Positions 42,848 through 52,495 of a DNA stretch of 64,000 nucleotides are shown one piece after another. The position numbers and the translations under genes were made by a program. Within the stretch, counting starts at the first letter, position 1. Every line of letters begins with the position of its first letter. The stretch comes from Halioglobus japonicus. Lineage in GTDB: Bacteria > Pseudomonadota > Gammaproteobacteria > Pseudomonadales > Halieaceae. Where the stretch lies: assembly GCF_001983995.1 (NCBI RefSeq), contig NZ_CP019450.1, positions 2,790,001 through 2,854,000 of the forward strand, given 5' to 3'. Below the pieces are notes generated by a model. It had not been told where the DNA came from and ran no database searches. It saw only the letters and a program-made list of their open reading frames with translations.

Positions 42848-45631
42848 TTACTGCTTGCGCCACTCATAATCGATACGAACCCGGGTGCCACTCGGTGCGT
42901 CGGCGTCTGGGGCAACCAGTCGATAACTGAAACCTGCCTCAGGAATGGCTGCACTACCGAAAGGCAGCTTGGGGTTCTGGTAGCGAGTGGGCGCCGCGTC
43001 GGTGAACTCACTCACCGGCGCAAAAGCTTCGGTGCGCTTGACCTGCATCTCACCATCAACAGCATGGTAGTACTCGATGCCCCGCTCGTACGGCTGTAGT
43101 GAAAACGGTGCATCCGCTGAATGCTCGGAACGCAGCAGGCGGTCGTAAATACGATACTGGGTCTTACCCTGACGAATGCGCAGGTCAAACAGCGACGATG
43201 CCGACTTGCGTGCCCGCCGGTCTTCGCCGGGCAGCAGCGAATTAACGATGGTATAGCTGTACATCAGCTTGCGCCCATCCCAGCTAATAGACTCCACCGG
43301 TGGCAACTTGCCATTGAGCTCCTCAGCGCAGGCCTTGCGCTGTTGCTCGCTGACGTCGGTGGAGTAAAACGCTGGCTGGCGCTGAAAACACATGACGTCG
43401 ACAAACGCCTTTTCCAGCTGCGGCTGGGCCTCATCGTCAAACTCCCACCAGGTCCAGCCATCCTGCTCCTGGAAGTATTTGTCGGGCATCATCGGAATGC
43501 GGAATTCCTGGGGCGTGGAATCCACTACCAGCAGGAACCCTTTGCCCGGACCGAATTCGGCGGGGTCGTTCTGGCTCCACAGATACTCGCCGTTGTAGTA
43601 CCACATGACGACACCGGGGCGATAATTCGCCGAGACTGCCTCCATCTCGCCTTTCTCATTAGGAAAGAAGCTAAAGCCGGGGTGCGACAACCCCTGATCG
43701 TAGTTCTTCACCTTGGCGAAGGTGGCGTAAGGGTCACGATATTCCAGCACATAGAAGTGCGGTACTGTCAGGCTGTGAGAACCTCCGGACAAGGTAAAGC
43801 CCTTGCTCTTCCAGCCACTGTTTAACTCAGCTGCTTCGAAGTCATCGCTGAAATCAACGGCTGCAAATGCCACGTTATCCACCAACGCGCCATTTTCCGC
43901 GGCGGCCATATCAGTGAAATAGGTAATGCGCAGAGTGACGTTCTTGCCGCGATAGGCTTCGAGATCAAAACTGGCAGTCACCCACTGGGCGGCGCTGCAG
44001 GGATCAACGCTGGCATCGCCTATGCTGTCTTCGGCATTGCGCCGATCCGCGGCGGGGTCACAGGCGGGGGCGGTCTCCACCTTGTTATCGCCATCGAGAT
44101 CTCCGCTTAGACCCGTAAAGCCGGGAATACTACCCTGCCCCTCGTGCCCCTTGTTGGACGGCATAACACTCTGCTTATCACCCACATCCTGTTTGTCCAT
44201 TGGCATAATGCGCTCAAAGGCGCCGCCGTCCGCCGCGATTTCCACGTACAGGTAATCCCACTCCGCCTCGATTTCGAACCACAGGTCCATCGATAGTTGC
44301 AGCGGTGCTGATACCGACACGGAAGTGAGATCGAAATCGCGCGACAAACTGCGATTCATATCGTTGCCCTGACCGGAATACGCGGCCTGCTTGCCATTGG
44401 CTGCTGTGAGCGGCCCCAACTCGATCTCGCGATACTTCGGGGGAAGAATTACCATCGCCGCATCACAGGCGTCGCCCGTCGCACCGGGCTGTCCCGACCA
44501 GTCGTTCATCGTCTGCAGGTACAGGCTGCCCTGCGACTTGCCACCAAACCCCTGGGGACGGACCACGCAGGGATCCATCCAGCCCAGCACCATACGACTC
44601 CAGGCGCTCATCTCCTGGGGCGAAGGGCTCGCCGTAGAAGACATCACGTCCCAGCCCGCGGTGGAGTTGTTGGTAACCCGCGCATAGATATCCGGCAACC
44701 CCAGGGAGTGGCCAAACTCGTGAATAAAGGTTGCCACTTCGGTGTATTCGGACTGCATGTTGTAATCCAGCACCCACAGGCCATCGCCCAACTCGATGCC
44801 ACCTCGCACATTCATCACGCCATCAACCTCAGGGCCGCTGTCGAGGTTGTACTGCAGGGCAAAGCGATGCGGCCAGATTCGATCGGCGCAGGCTTGTTCG
44901 TCAGGTGTAAGTGAATCAAAGGCGTCTGCACTGGCATTGGGGTTGAGCTTCTCACCGAGCTTGTACAAGCCCTGGCAGGATGACTGCCCCTTACCCGCCA
45001 CAATCATCACGAAGTGGTCGATGTAGCCATCCGGCTCGTCGCGATTGCCGTCGCCATCAAAATCCTGAGGGTCCCACTGGTCGTAGTCAGACCAGGGAAA
45101 GTCGGGGTGTTCCGCATACGCTGTTTTGAGCGCGTCCACGACGAGTTCACTGGCCCGCTCGTCGCTGCGCCACTGACCGTCGCTGGTCTGCACCGGTCGT
45201 CCATAGTGGCTGAGGGTCCGCTTGAGCTTCACTACCGGAAATATATCGCCGGTAATGTTGTATCGCCCCTTGGACGCGTGGCGGTAATAGTGAGAGAGCG
45301 TGTCTTCAGCCGGGTTTGCAGGGCCGGCGGCGAACAGCAGCTCCTGAAAATACGCGCGGTTCTTTTCGTCCTGACGGGGGTCACCGGCAAAGCGATCGTA
45401 GCCAACATCGGTAAAGCTCACCGGTAGAATCAACAACTTGTGCGGTTTGTCCGCTGGAGCCAACGCCGGCTGGATGGAGTCACTGGCGATCTGCGGGTGA
45501 CCAAGCTGGTCAAATTTCATGCCGGCGAGGTTATCCACCATCTCAATGGCGTCCTGGGACACCGGTTTGGCGTGGACAGCGACAGCCATTGTCGCAGCAA
45601 CTCCTGCGGCAATAAAAGTTCGTAGTGACAT
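42848..45631 (-). CDS. Secreted M6-family zinc metalloprotease (immune inhibitor A-like)
   Basis: A 927-residue exported protease. The start MSLRTFIAAG (ATG 45629-45631) is chosen because AGG lies nine bases upstream and a clean signal peptide follows, cut near VHA. The zinc motif HEFGHSLGLPD and the Met-turn SAWSRMVLGW are the M6 hallmarks. After the catalytic domain come carbohydrate-binding-like beta modules (DLWFEIEAEWDYLYVEI; then DNVAFAAVDFSDDFE). It is probably secreted and degrades protein. It is convergent with the sulfotransferase gene, 3 bp apart. Confidence 0.88.
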   Translation of the reverse strand: MSLRTFIAAGVAATMAVAVHAKPVSQDAIEMVDNLAGMKFDQLGHPQIASDSIQPALAPADKPHKLLILPVSFTDVGYDRFAGDPRQDEKNRAYFQELLFAAGPANPAEDTLSHYYRHASKGRYNITGDIFPVVKLKRTLSHYGRPVQTSDGQWRSDERASELVVDALKTAYAEHPDFPWSDYDQWDPQDFDGDGNRDEPDGYIDHFVMIVAGKGQSSCQGLYKLGEKLNPNASADAFDSLTPDEQACADRIWPHRFALQYNLDSGPEVDGVMNVRGGIELGDGLWVLDYNMQSEYTEVATFIHEFGHSLGLPDIYARVTNNSTAGWDVMSSTASPSPQEMSAWSRMVLGWMDPCVVRPQGFGGKSQGSLYLQTMNDWSGQPGATGDACDAAMVILPPKYREIELGPLTAANGKQAAYSGQGNDMNRSLSRDFDLTSVSVSAPLQLSMDLWFEIEAEWDYLYVEIAADGGAFERIMPMDKQDVGDKQSVMPSNKGHEGQGSIPGFTGLSGDLDGDNKVETAPACDPAADRRNAEDSIGDASVDPCSAAQWVTASFDLEAYRGKNVTLRITYFTDMAAAENGALVDNVAFAAVDFSDDFEAAELNSGWKSKGFTLSGGSHSLTVPHFYVLEYRDPYATFAKVKNYDQGLSHPGFSFFPNEKGEMEAVSANYRPGVVMWYYNGEYLWSQNDPAEFGPGKGFLLVVDSTPQEFRIPMMPDKYFQEQDGWTWWEFDDEAQPQLEKAFVDVMCFQRQPAFYSTDVSEQQRKACAEELNGKLPPVESISWDGRKLMYSYTIVNSLLPGEDRRARKSASSLFDLRIRQGKTQYRIYDRLLRSEHSADAPFSLQPYERGIEYYHAVDGEMQVKRTEAFAPVSEFTDAAPTRYQNPKLPFGSAAIPEAGFSYRLVAPDADAPSGTRVRIDYEWRKQ

Positions 45632-45713
45632 GCTAAGCCTCATTATAGGATTTTGCGCCAGTCTAACCGCAACGTGAGTCCCAAGACTACAGCGCGGCGA
45701 AATCGGGGCAACG

Positions 45714-46151
45714 TCAGGCGCGCGCCACCAGAATGCCGCCGACGACAATCAGCGCCGCACCACCGAGCAGGTAACCGAGATTCATTCGGGTATACTCGCT
45801 GAAGACAATCAGCCCCAGAACCACCGACACCAGGGTACTCATGTTGGCCAGGGGGACCCGCTTGGAAATGGGCTCGGCATACACCGTCAGCACCATTGCC
45901 AGGCAGACAAAACCCGCTCCAAATAATAGGCCGTGTCCCGTCGCGTAGGCGCCAGCCTTAAGCGAATGGCTATTCTCGGGAAAAGCAAAATACGCCACCA
46001 GCGACGCAATGAAAATACCTGCGGCAAAATAGACAAGATAGGGGCTCTGCCCTATACCGATGTCGTTGCTCTGCTTTTGCAGCAGCGCACCGATGCCGAA
46101 CGCAAACGCGGGAAGAACGCCTCCCACCAATAAACCCATAGAATGATTCAT
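45714..46151 (-). CDS. Small DMT/EamA-like membrane protein
   Basis: A 145-residue protein with five membrane segments; the last half, PISKRVPLANMSTLVSVVLG then LGGAALIVVGGILVAR, is the EamA/GRP half-transporter pattern. The start is ATG 46149-46151 with GAGAGGG upstream; a longer frame to 46334 is not supported. As a half-size member it would need to dimerise. Substrate unknown. Confidence 0.7.
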   Translation of the reverse strand: MNHSMGLLVGGVLPAFAFGIGALLQKQSNDIGIGQSPYLVYFAAGIFIASLVAYFAFPENSHSLKAGAYATGHGLLFGAGFVCLAMVLTVYAEPISKRVPLANMSTLVSVVLGLIVFSEYTRMNLGYLLGGAALIVVGGILVARA

Positions 46152-46259
46152 AGCTACCCTCTCCTGTCGTCGTGCATTCAAGCATGCGTTGCAGTCGGGG
46201 TGAAGCGAGTAGTGTGACAAGGAAATGAGGAGGCCTTGAAAGCAAGCCGCCGCAAGGCT

Positions 46260-46281
46260 GACGCTCCGGAACCGGAGCGTC
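46260..46281. repeat. Perfect 10-bp inverted repeat
   Basis: GACGCTCCGG-AA-CCGGAGCGTC, 12 bp past the stop codon of the nitronate-monooxygenase-like gene. There is no U tract on either strand. It may act as a transcript-end stabiliser. Confidence 0.5.
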
Positions 46282-46293
46282 ATGGTGGTGCGA

Positions 46294-47412
46294 TCAGGAA
46301 GACAGCCCCTGTACGTTTTCCAGGGCTTCGGCATACTCGTTCAGCAGCGAGTACATGATGTCACGGCAGGATTCCTCGGTATTCATCTGGCCAACCACCT
46401 GGCCTACCGGGTTAAAGGCCACTTTCTGACAATCCTCCACACCGGCGTAACGATGCGTGCGGCGCACCGCATCGAAGGTCAGATAACCCTGAAGCGGCAT
46501 GGGCAATGGGTCAGGCGTGTCTTCCTGCTCCCAGGCCTCCGTCCATTCGTTCTTCAACATACGGGCAGTCTTGCCAGTAAAGGAACGCGAACGCACGGTG
46601 TCTTCAGAGCTGGCAGACTTGTAGGATTCGCGCTGTGCAGGCTCGGACTGGGCTTCAGTGGAAATCAGCCAGCGCGACCCCATCCAGACGCCTGCGGCGC
46701 CCATGCTCATGGCGGCCAACATTTGACGACCATTGCCAATACCACCGGCTGCCAGCACCGGCAGCGGCGCGACCGCATCAATCATCTGTGGCCACAGCAC
46801 CATGGATGTAACTTCACCCGCGTGACCGCCACCCTCTGATCCCTGACACACGACAAAGTCGAGCCCGGCTTCTTTGTGGGCGATACCGTGCTTAAGGCGC
46901 CCGGCCAGTGCCCCAATCAGGCGACCAGCGTCGTGAACCTGCTTGACGATTTCGGGTGGAGGTGTGCCCAGTGCATTCACAATCATCTTGCACTTGGGGC
47001 GTGTAAGGGCCTCATCCACGAGAGCCTGTGCCTGCACCGCAGAAAAGCTCAGGCTGATCCCATCATTAGCATCGGGCCACTCGGGCACACCCGCATCATT
47101 GAGCAGCTTGGCGGCAAAATCCCGGTGCTGCTCTGGAATCGCCGCCTGGATCATCGCCACCAGTTCCTCGGGTGTCGACTTGTCCATACCCTCGTACTTC
47201 TGGGGAATGGCAGTATCCACACCGTAGATGTGATCGCCGATATGGGCGTCGATCCAGTCCAGTTCTTCCTTGAGCTGCTCGGCGGAAAAGCCCACGGCGC
47301 CCAGGACGCCAATGCCGCCAGCCTTGGAGACTTCAACGACCACGTCGCGACAGTGGGTAAAAGCGAAAATCGGCGCGTCGACGCCGAGTTGTTTGCAGAA
47401 ATCGGTTTGCAT
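46294..47412 (-). CDS. Nitronate monooxygenase-like FMN protein
   Basis: A 372-residue TIM-barrel flavoprotein of the NMO/2-nitropropane dioxygenase group. It has the FMN sites VVCQGSEGGGHAGE and AAGGIGNGRQMLAAMSMGAAGVWMGSR and the N-terminal APIFAFTHC. In actinobacterial steroid degradation a member (IpdC) is an acyl-CoA reductase; given the nearby catabolic genes this is a possible role, but only inferred. It stands alone, with a 60-bp gap upstream and a hairpin downstream. Confidence 0.85.
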   Translation of the reverse strand: MQTDFCKQLGVDAPIFAFTHCRDVVVEVSKAGGIGVLGAVGFSAEQLKEELDWIDAHIGDHIYGVDTAIPQKYEGMDKSTPEELVAMIQAAIPEQHRDFAAKLLNDAGVPEWPDANDGISLSFSAVQAQALVDEALTRPKCKMIVNALGTPPPEIVKQVHDAGRLIGALAGRLKHGIAHKEAGLDFVVCQGSEGGGHAGEVTSMVLWPQMIDAVAPLPVLAAGGIGNGRQMLAAMSMGAAGVWMGSRWLISTEAQSEPAQRESYKSASSEDTVRSRSFTGKTARMLKNEWTEAWEQEDTPDPLPMPLQGYLTFDAVRRTHRYAGVEDCQKVAFNPVGQVVGQMNTEESCRDIMYSLLNEYAEALENVQGLSS

Positions 47413-47502
47413 CAGCCTGATCCAGTTATTGGTCGAGGCTGACAGGATCGGCCCTGAAGCGCCGAAAGAGAATGACGAGTAAGGCCGAAAGCTATGGACT
47501 AT

Positions 47503-48939
47503 TTAGTCGAGTATGCCCAGCTCGTCGCAAACCCCATCCAGTGTGCGGCTGATATCGGTCTGCACCCGGATCATTTCCAGTTTCGACCAGGTGGCCCGCT
47601 CTCCGGCCTTGATCAGCTTGAGAATCTCAGGCTCTGACAGGTGCGCCAGGATTCGTGCAGGATTGTGGAAACGAAACGGCGGCATAATGTTGATATCACC
47701 CATGTAGTCCTGGTTGATCACCGACAGCATAGTATTGGTCAGCCGATTCAGGCGCGGCCGCCTGGCGAGCGGCTTCTGCATGATTTCCGCGGAAGCGTTA
47801 ATCCACTCCCGGGCCGTGCGCGTGGCCGCCGTCTTGATGATATCGCCGCGCGTATTGCGGCGGTTTGAATCCCGCACAAACGGGATGATATGTGGATTGG
47901 TCTGGCTCACGATGTAGTGATTCACACCGTACAGCCTGGCCAGGCGCTTGGCGGGCAAATCGTCTGACATGGCGCCGTCCACCCACTTACGTGATGGCAG
48001 GTATTCTTTCTTGTCGCCGTACTTGTCTCTGGCCATCAGAGTCACCGCAGGAAAGACGCCAGGCACAGCCGTGGATGCCATGATGGCCGAGCGGATTAGT
48101 ATATTCGGCGTCGTGGTCGCATTCAGCAAGCGCGACGTCTGGTGGGTCTCAGCCGGTGCAATCGACACATTCATGTGGATACCGGTGATTTCGAAGGCCT
48201 CCTGAAAAGTGAGATCCGGTACCAGCCGCTCGACGATTCCGTACACCTCGTGTATCTGGAGGAGCTGCGGCCGTATTTTGTGCAGCGCACTGAGCTCCTC
48301 TTTCTCCTGTTCAATCTGGGTCAGTAAGTAACTGGGATCGAAAAACTTCTGTCGCTCCTGCTCAGCGCGGGTGGCCAGCATACTGCCGACAAAGGAGCCG
48401 CCGCTGGAACCCGACAATATATTGGGTAGCAGCCCGTGCTCGTTAAGAGTCCTCACCACTCCGACATGGAAGTACAACAACATGCCGGAACCGCTCATCA
48501 TCAGCGCAGAGCGACCGAAGCAGTGATTGGCGCGGCGGAAGAAGTCGAGCCGCTCCTCGTCGCTGATGTCCGGATGCTCCACAGTGGCCAGCAAGCGCAG
48601 TGAATCGGCGATTTCACCGACATAGTCTTCAATGACCTGCTTGGTGCCCAACCGCGCTACCTTGTATAGCGAGGCACGACCCATACCACCCATATTGCCG
48701 TGTATGCCTTCATTGAGGGTGAACAACAGGCCCGGATAATCGTGGCGGGCACGCAGTTCACGCAGGCGGTCGAGTCTGCGTCGGATGGATACAAAATCGT
48801 AGTCGTGAGACTGGTCGCGATCGCGCCAGCGCTGTCCGCCAGAGGTGGCGTCATAATCCAAGGCCGCCTCACGCCACTCATCGTAACTCTCTGCGGCCGC
48901 CATGGCCTTTTCAATCTTGCGCAGCGCTCGCTTGCTCAC
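47503..48939 (-). CDS. Patatin-like phospholipase with DUF3336 domain
   Basis: A 478-residue patatin lipase. The DUF3336-like N-terminal region (residues 1-140) is followed by the patatin core: GSSGG with nucleophile Ser179, and the catalytic dyad Asp in WVDGAMSDD. The glycine-rich oxyanion loop region reads MMSGSGMLLYFHVGVV. It probably hydrolyses phospholipids or acylglycerols in the cytoplasm; the same domain pair occurs in yeast TGL lipases. The start GTG 48937-48939 follows AGGTGG. Confidence 0.88.
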   Translation of the reverse strand: MSKRALRKIEKAMAAAESYDEWREAALDYDATSGGQRWRDRDQSHDYDFVSIRRRLDRLRELRARHDYPGLLFTLNEGIHGNMGGMGRASLYKVARLGTKQVIEDYVGEIADSLRLLATVEHPDISDEERLDFFRRANHCFGRSALMMSGSGMLLYFHVGVVRTLNEHGLLPNILSGSSGGSFVGSMLATRAEQERQKFFDPSYLLTQIEQEKEELSALHKIRPQLLQIHEVYGIVERLVPDLTFQEAFEITGIHMNVSIAPAETHQTSRLLNATTTPNILIRSAIMASTAVPGVFPAVTLMARDKYGDKKEYLPSRKWVDGAMSDDLPAKRLARLYGVNHYIVSQTNPHIIPFVRDSNRRNTRGDIIKTAATRTAREWINASAEIMQKPLARRPRLNRLTNTMLSVINQDYMGDINIMPPFRFHNPARILAHLSEPEILKLIKAGERATWSKLEMIRVQTDISRTLDGVCDELGILD

Positions 48940-49010
48940 GTATCCACCTGTCGTTGCTTTATTATTTCTGCTCTATTTAGCCCGAAAGCGATCTTGCAGT
49001 GCAAGTAAGC

Positions 49011-49952
49011 TCAGGCAGCGGCACTGCCACCTGGCTGTAACTCTGGCACCGCACGACGCAGGACATCGAGGTAACCGTTGGCCAGCGCATCTTCATGGCC
49101 CACATAAAAACCACGCTGGCTCAACAGCCGGTGCAGTGCTGGCAGCCGATAACAGGGCACACTGGCAAGGAAGTGATGCTCCAGGTGATAGTTGACGTTG
49201 TTCGGGCAGAACAACAATCGTTCCAAGGGATTGGCGTATGTCGTGCGGGTGTTCTTGCGCGGGTCAGTGTCGTACAGGTCAGGCACGTTGCCGTGTTCCG
49301 CCACCTGGCGAATTCTGGCGATCAGCGGGTAAGCGAAGAAATACGCCACCAGCCACAACAGATAATAGGCGCCGACGCCCAGGGCCAGCATCACCAGCCA
49401 CATCGCGACGTTAACCGCCAGCCCGCGCATTTCCGAGTGGGTTTCCTCGCCGTCGCGCAACATGACATTTCTGCCCTGCGCCGATCCCACCAATGAATGC
49501 AGCAGAAGCAGCCCGGTCTGGCCGGTGAGATCACGCTTGATCTTACGTTTAAAGCTGGCCTTACTCACCGGATAATTCTTGTAATTAGGCAGATCGGGAT
49601 CGTCCTCGGTACCGGCGAACCGATGGTGTATGCGGTGCGACTCTCCGTAGGCGTTCACATCGCCCATGATGGGATACGCGCAGAACCATTGCCCGACCCA
49701 TTGATTGAGCGACGCGGTTTTGAACAACGCCTTATGACCGGCTTCGTGCATGAGCACCGCCAGCCCCAGTTGGCGCCCGCCCAGCAACGGAATGGCCAGC
49801 AACACCGTCACGATATTCGTCCAATGGATGACGATGGCAAACACGGCGATGATCATGGCCCAGTTGAATACTACCAACCAGGCACCCCAGGCATCGCTGC
49901 GCGCGGTAAACTGAGTAATCTCTTCCTTGCTCAAAAAGTCAGTGGCCTTCAT
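49011..49952 (-). CDS. Membrane fatty acid desaturase
   Basis: A 313-residue desaturase with the three histidine boxes HEAGH, HRIHH and HLEHH (in NNVNYHLEHH), which hold the diiron centre, and four membrane segments. It introduces a double bond into acyl chains or hydroxylates them. The start ATG 49950-49952 is used; the open frame to 50072 adds residues with no ribosome site. It lies 72 bp after the patatin gene, on the same strand. Confidence 0.9.
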   Translation of the reverse strand: MKATDFLSKEEITQFTARSDAWGAWLVVFNWAMIIAVFAIVIHWTNIVTVLLAIPLLGGRQLGLAVLMHEAGHKALFKTASLNQWVGQWFCAYPIMGDVNAYGESHRIHHRFAGTEDDPDLPNYKNYPVSKASFKRKIKRDLTGQTGLLLLHSLVGSAQGRNVMLRDGEETHSEMRGLAVNVAMWLVMLALGVGAYYLLWLVAYFFAYPLIARIRQVAEHGNVPDLYDTDPRKNTRTTYANPLERLLFCPNNVNYHLEHHFLASVPCYRLPALHRLLSQRGFYVGHEDALANGYLDVLRRAVPELQPGGSAAA

Positions 49953-50114
49953 CGTTATCTCGCTTCCACATCGATACCTGAGTATATCCTGTGACCGGCT
50001 CTGATAAGTAGACGCTAGCTGCCAGGAAAATTGACCCGCGTGACTGACAGCAGGCTTTGCAATCAATTGCACGGAGGTAATAATAGGCCCCTTTTAGCCC
50101 CCGAGAGCGTACTC

Positions 50115-50792
50115 ATGGCCGATTTTGAAGCCGTCCCCCTGCCCCACCGCGACAACTACTCAGACGACGACATGGCCCGCCGCGCCGGCGACTATCTGAC
50201 CCACATTGCCCGCCGCCACTCAGTGCGTAGCTTCAGTGACAAGCCCGTACCCAGAGAGATCATCGAACAGTGCATTCGCGCCGCGGGAACCGCCCCGTCA
50301 GGCGCCAACCACCAGCCGTGGCACTTTGTCTGTGTCAGTAATGCCGGCATCAAACGCAGTATCCGCATCGCAGCGGAACACGAAGAGGGAGAATTCTATG
50401 GCGGCAAAGCCAGCCAGGAATGGCTGGATGATCTGGACAAACTGGGTACCGACCATCACAAGCCCTTTCTGGAAATCGCTCCCTGGCTGATTGCCGTATT
50501 CCTGGAGCGCAGCGGCGCTGATGAAGAAGGAAAAAAACGCAAAAACTACTACATGTCTGAATCGGTGGGCATCGCGACCGGCTTTTTGCTGAACGCCCTG
50601 CACAGCGCCGGGCTGGCAACGCTGACCCATACGCCCAACCCGATGAAGTTCCTGAGCCAGATACTCAAGCGACCAGCCACCGAACGCCCCTATATGCTGA
50701 TAGTGGCCGGGCACCCGGCCGACGACGCAGAGGTTCCAGCGGCCGCACTGGAGAAAAAGCCCCTGGAGCAGATTGCGACGTTCCTGGACTAG
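50115..50792 (+). CDS. Iodotyrosine deiodinase-like flavoprotein (nitroreductase fold)
   Basis: A 225-residue protein of the nitroreductase fold whose active-site lid matches iodotyrosine deiodinase: [14 protein letters not shown] and [14 protein letters not shown] at the FMN site, then Glu91, Tyr95 and Lys116 with the spacing (-4 and +21) of human Glu157, Tyr161 and Lys182, which clamp iodotyrosine. So it probably removes halogen from halotyrosines using FMN. The end [18 protein letters not shown] fits too. The start ATG 50115 has no strong ribosome site. The stop overlaps that of the convergent LLM gene. Confidence 0.85.
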   Translation: MADFEAVPLPHRDNYSDDDMARRAGDYLTHIARRHSVRSFSDKPVPREIIEQCIRAAGTAPSGANHQPWHFVCVSNAGIKRSIRIAAEHEEGEFYGGKASQEWLDDLDKLGTDHHKPFLEIAPWLIAVFLERSGADEEGKKRKNYYMSESVGIATGFLLNALHSAGLATLTHTPNPMKFLSQILKRPATERPYMLIVAGHPADDAEVPAAALEKKPLEQIATFLD

Positions 50793-51831
50793 GACCGAAA
50801 GCCTGCCCAGGGCGTTGGCAGCGCCTGGATCTCTTGAATGAGATCGGCGGGCAGTGTTCCGGGCATGTCATAGGACGTGCTGTCCGCAATCGCGTCAGAC
50901 AGACCGCCAAACTGCCGCTGGATCTCGGCAACGACTTCATCGTGCCGGCCGATTGCCGCAAACAGTTGCATGACGTCATCGGACACCTCTGCGGGCATCG
51001 CTTGCCACTGCCCATCGCGCGCCATCTGATTGAGCTTTGCGCCCAGATCGAGCAGGTCGTGTTGCTCCAGCACGGGCCAATAGGCGCGGGTTGCGCCATA
51101 AAAGGCGACCCGTGAGCGGTAAAACTCCAGGTTCTGCGCCACCTCTTCATCGGTGGCACCGGTCACCAGAAATCCACCACCGGTCACCTGCAGATCAGAT
51201 CGTTGGCGCTGACCGCGTACAAGCCCGGTCTCCAACTGGGGCAGAATAACGTTCTCGATATAGCGCCGCGTGCAGAATGCGTGCAGGCGCACGCCATCGG
51301 CGACCTCGCCCGCCACGCGCAACATGGCCGGCCCCACGGCCGCCATGGTAATGGGGGCGCCTCATAAGCCATGGGCTCCGGAGTAAAGTTCGGTGTCATC
51401 AGGCTGAACTGGTAATGCTCGCCCTGAAAGTCCAGCTCCTTGCCGCCGCTCTTCCAACAGGCCCAGATCGCGCGCAGCGCCTGAATATACTCTTTCATCC
51501 GCGGTGCCGGCGGTGTCCAGGGCACCGAGAAACGCCGCTCGTTGTGCCCTTTCACCTGCGGGCCAATGCCCAGCACAAAGCGCCCGCCGCTGGCCGATTG
51601 CAAATCCCAGCAGGTGTTTGCCAACACCATGGGCGAGCGCGGGAACGAAATGGCCACGCCGGTGCCCAGCGTTACCCGCTCACTGCTAACCGCGGCCACC
51701 GCCAGCGGCAGAAACGGGTCGTGGCGGTTTTCCTGGGTCATGACACCGTCATAACCTGCGCTTTCGATACGGCGAATTTCGTCCGGCACCCGGGCCAGAT
51801 TATCCTGGACCAGCGTGGTGTGTATTTCCAT
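50789..51831 (-). pseudogene. LLM-class F420-dependent-type oxidoreductase (single frameshift)
   Basis: Expected 347 residues, matching the TIGR03617-like group of luciferase-fold oxidoreductases. The first part (MEIHTTLVQDNLARVPDEIR, then LGIGPQVKGHNERRFS) and the second (AAVGPAMLRVAGEVADGVRLHAF) are in different frames. One extra base in the G5 run at 51353-51357 (C5 on the coding strand) joins them as APPITMAAVGPAML. All other parts are intact, so an error in the sequence is likely. Whether this organism makes F420 cannot be seen here. Confidence 0.83.
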
Positions 51832-51882
51832 GAGAGGGGTTCCTACTGCAAACCTTGGATGGCGCGATTTATCAAAAAACTA

Positions 51883-52477
51883 TTATCCCACTCTTCGATG
51901 ATTTTCGGAAAATAGCCAGCGGAACGCCTCAACCCAGGGATTGAAGCCCCACTGGAACACTGCCAGCCCTAAGCTCATTTGCAACAGATCGACAATACGA
52001 ATTTCGCTGCGAGGTTCATCGCGCCACTCGGCAGATACTTCCCACAGGATCTTCGATCGACTCAATCTGGCCCTCGGATATCGCATGACCAATCAGTGGC
52101 GCCTGTATCGACTTATGCATTGACTACGACTGGGTGAGGCTCTCTGCGGAGTAATCGTCGCGATACCATTCCAGCTGTATCTGACCGCGATGCAGCACCA
52201 TCAGGCTGAAGGAAGCAAAATAAGCGGCGTACTCCACCATATCGGCCAGCGCACGCTCCGACACCGTGCGACCTTCACCCTCCGCCGCCGGCAAACCTCG
52301 CTGCGCCGGTGCTCCGCGCACTAGCTCGAGGTTATCGAATACCTCTGAATAGGCGCCTTTGCCACTGGCCGAAAACGTCGCCGTCATCCGCTTCCAGAAC
52401 ACGGGTGCCGTATAATAACCCCACGCCAGAAATGCGATGACAGCGCATAGCGAGACCAACAGTAGCTTGCGAACCAC
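51883..52477 (-). pseudogene. Serine hydrolase (beta-lactamase class C type) remnant
   Basis: The first 117 codons (GTG 52475-52477; membrane anchor, then FSLMVLHRGQIQLEWYRDDY) are intact and end in TAG two codons before the catalytic SxxK motif (SMHK). Past the stop, the frame reads on through HAISEGQIESIEDPVG, then needs two further single-base corrections to give EWRDEPRSEIRIVDLLQMSLGL. After this the protein breaks off and the C-terminal half is absent. A nonsense change, two frameshifts and a truncation show real decay. It resembles 6-aminohexanoate-hydrolase-like enzymes. Confidence 0.7.
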
Positions 52478-52495
52478 GAACTTCAGCCCAGGTGG

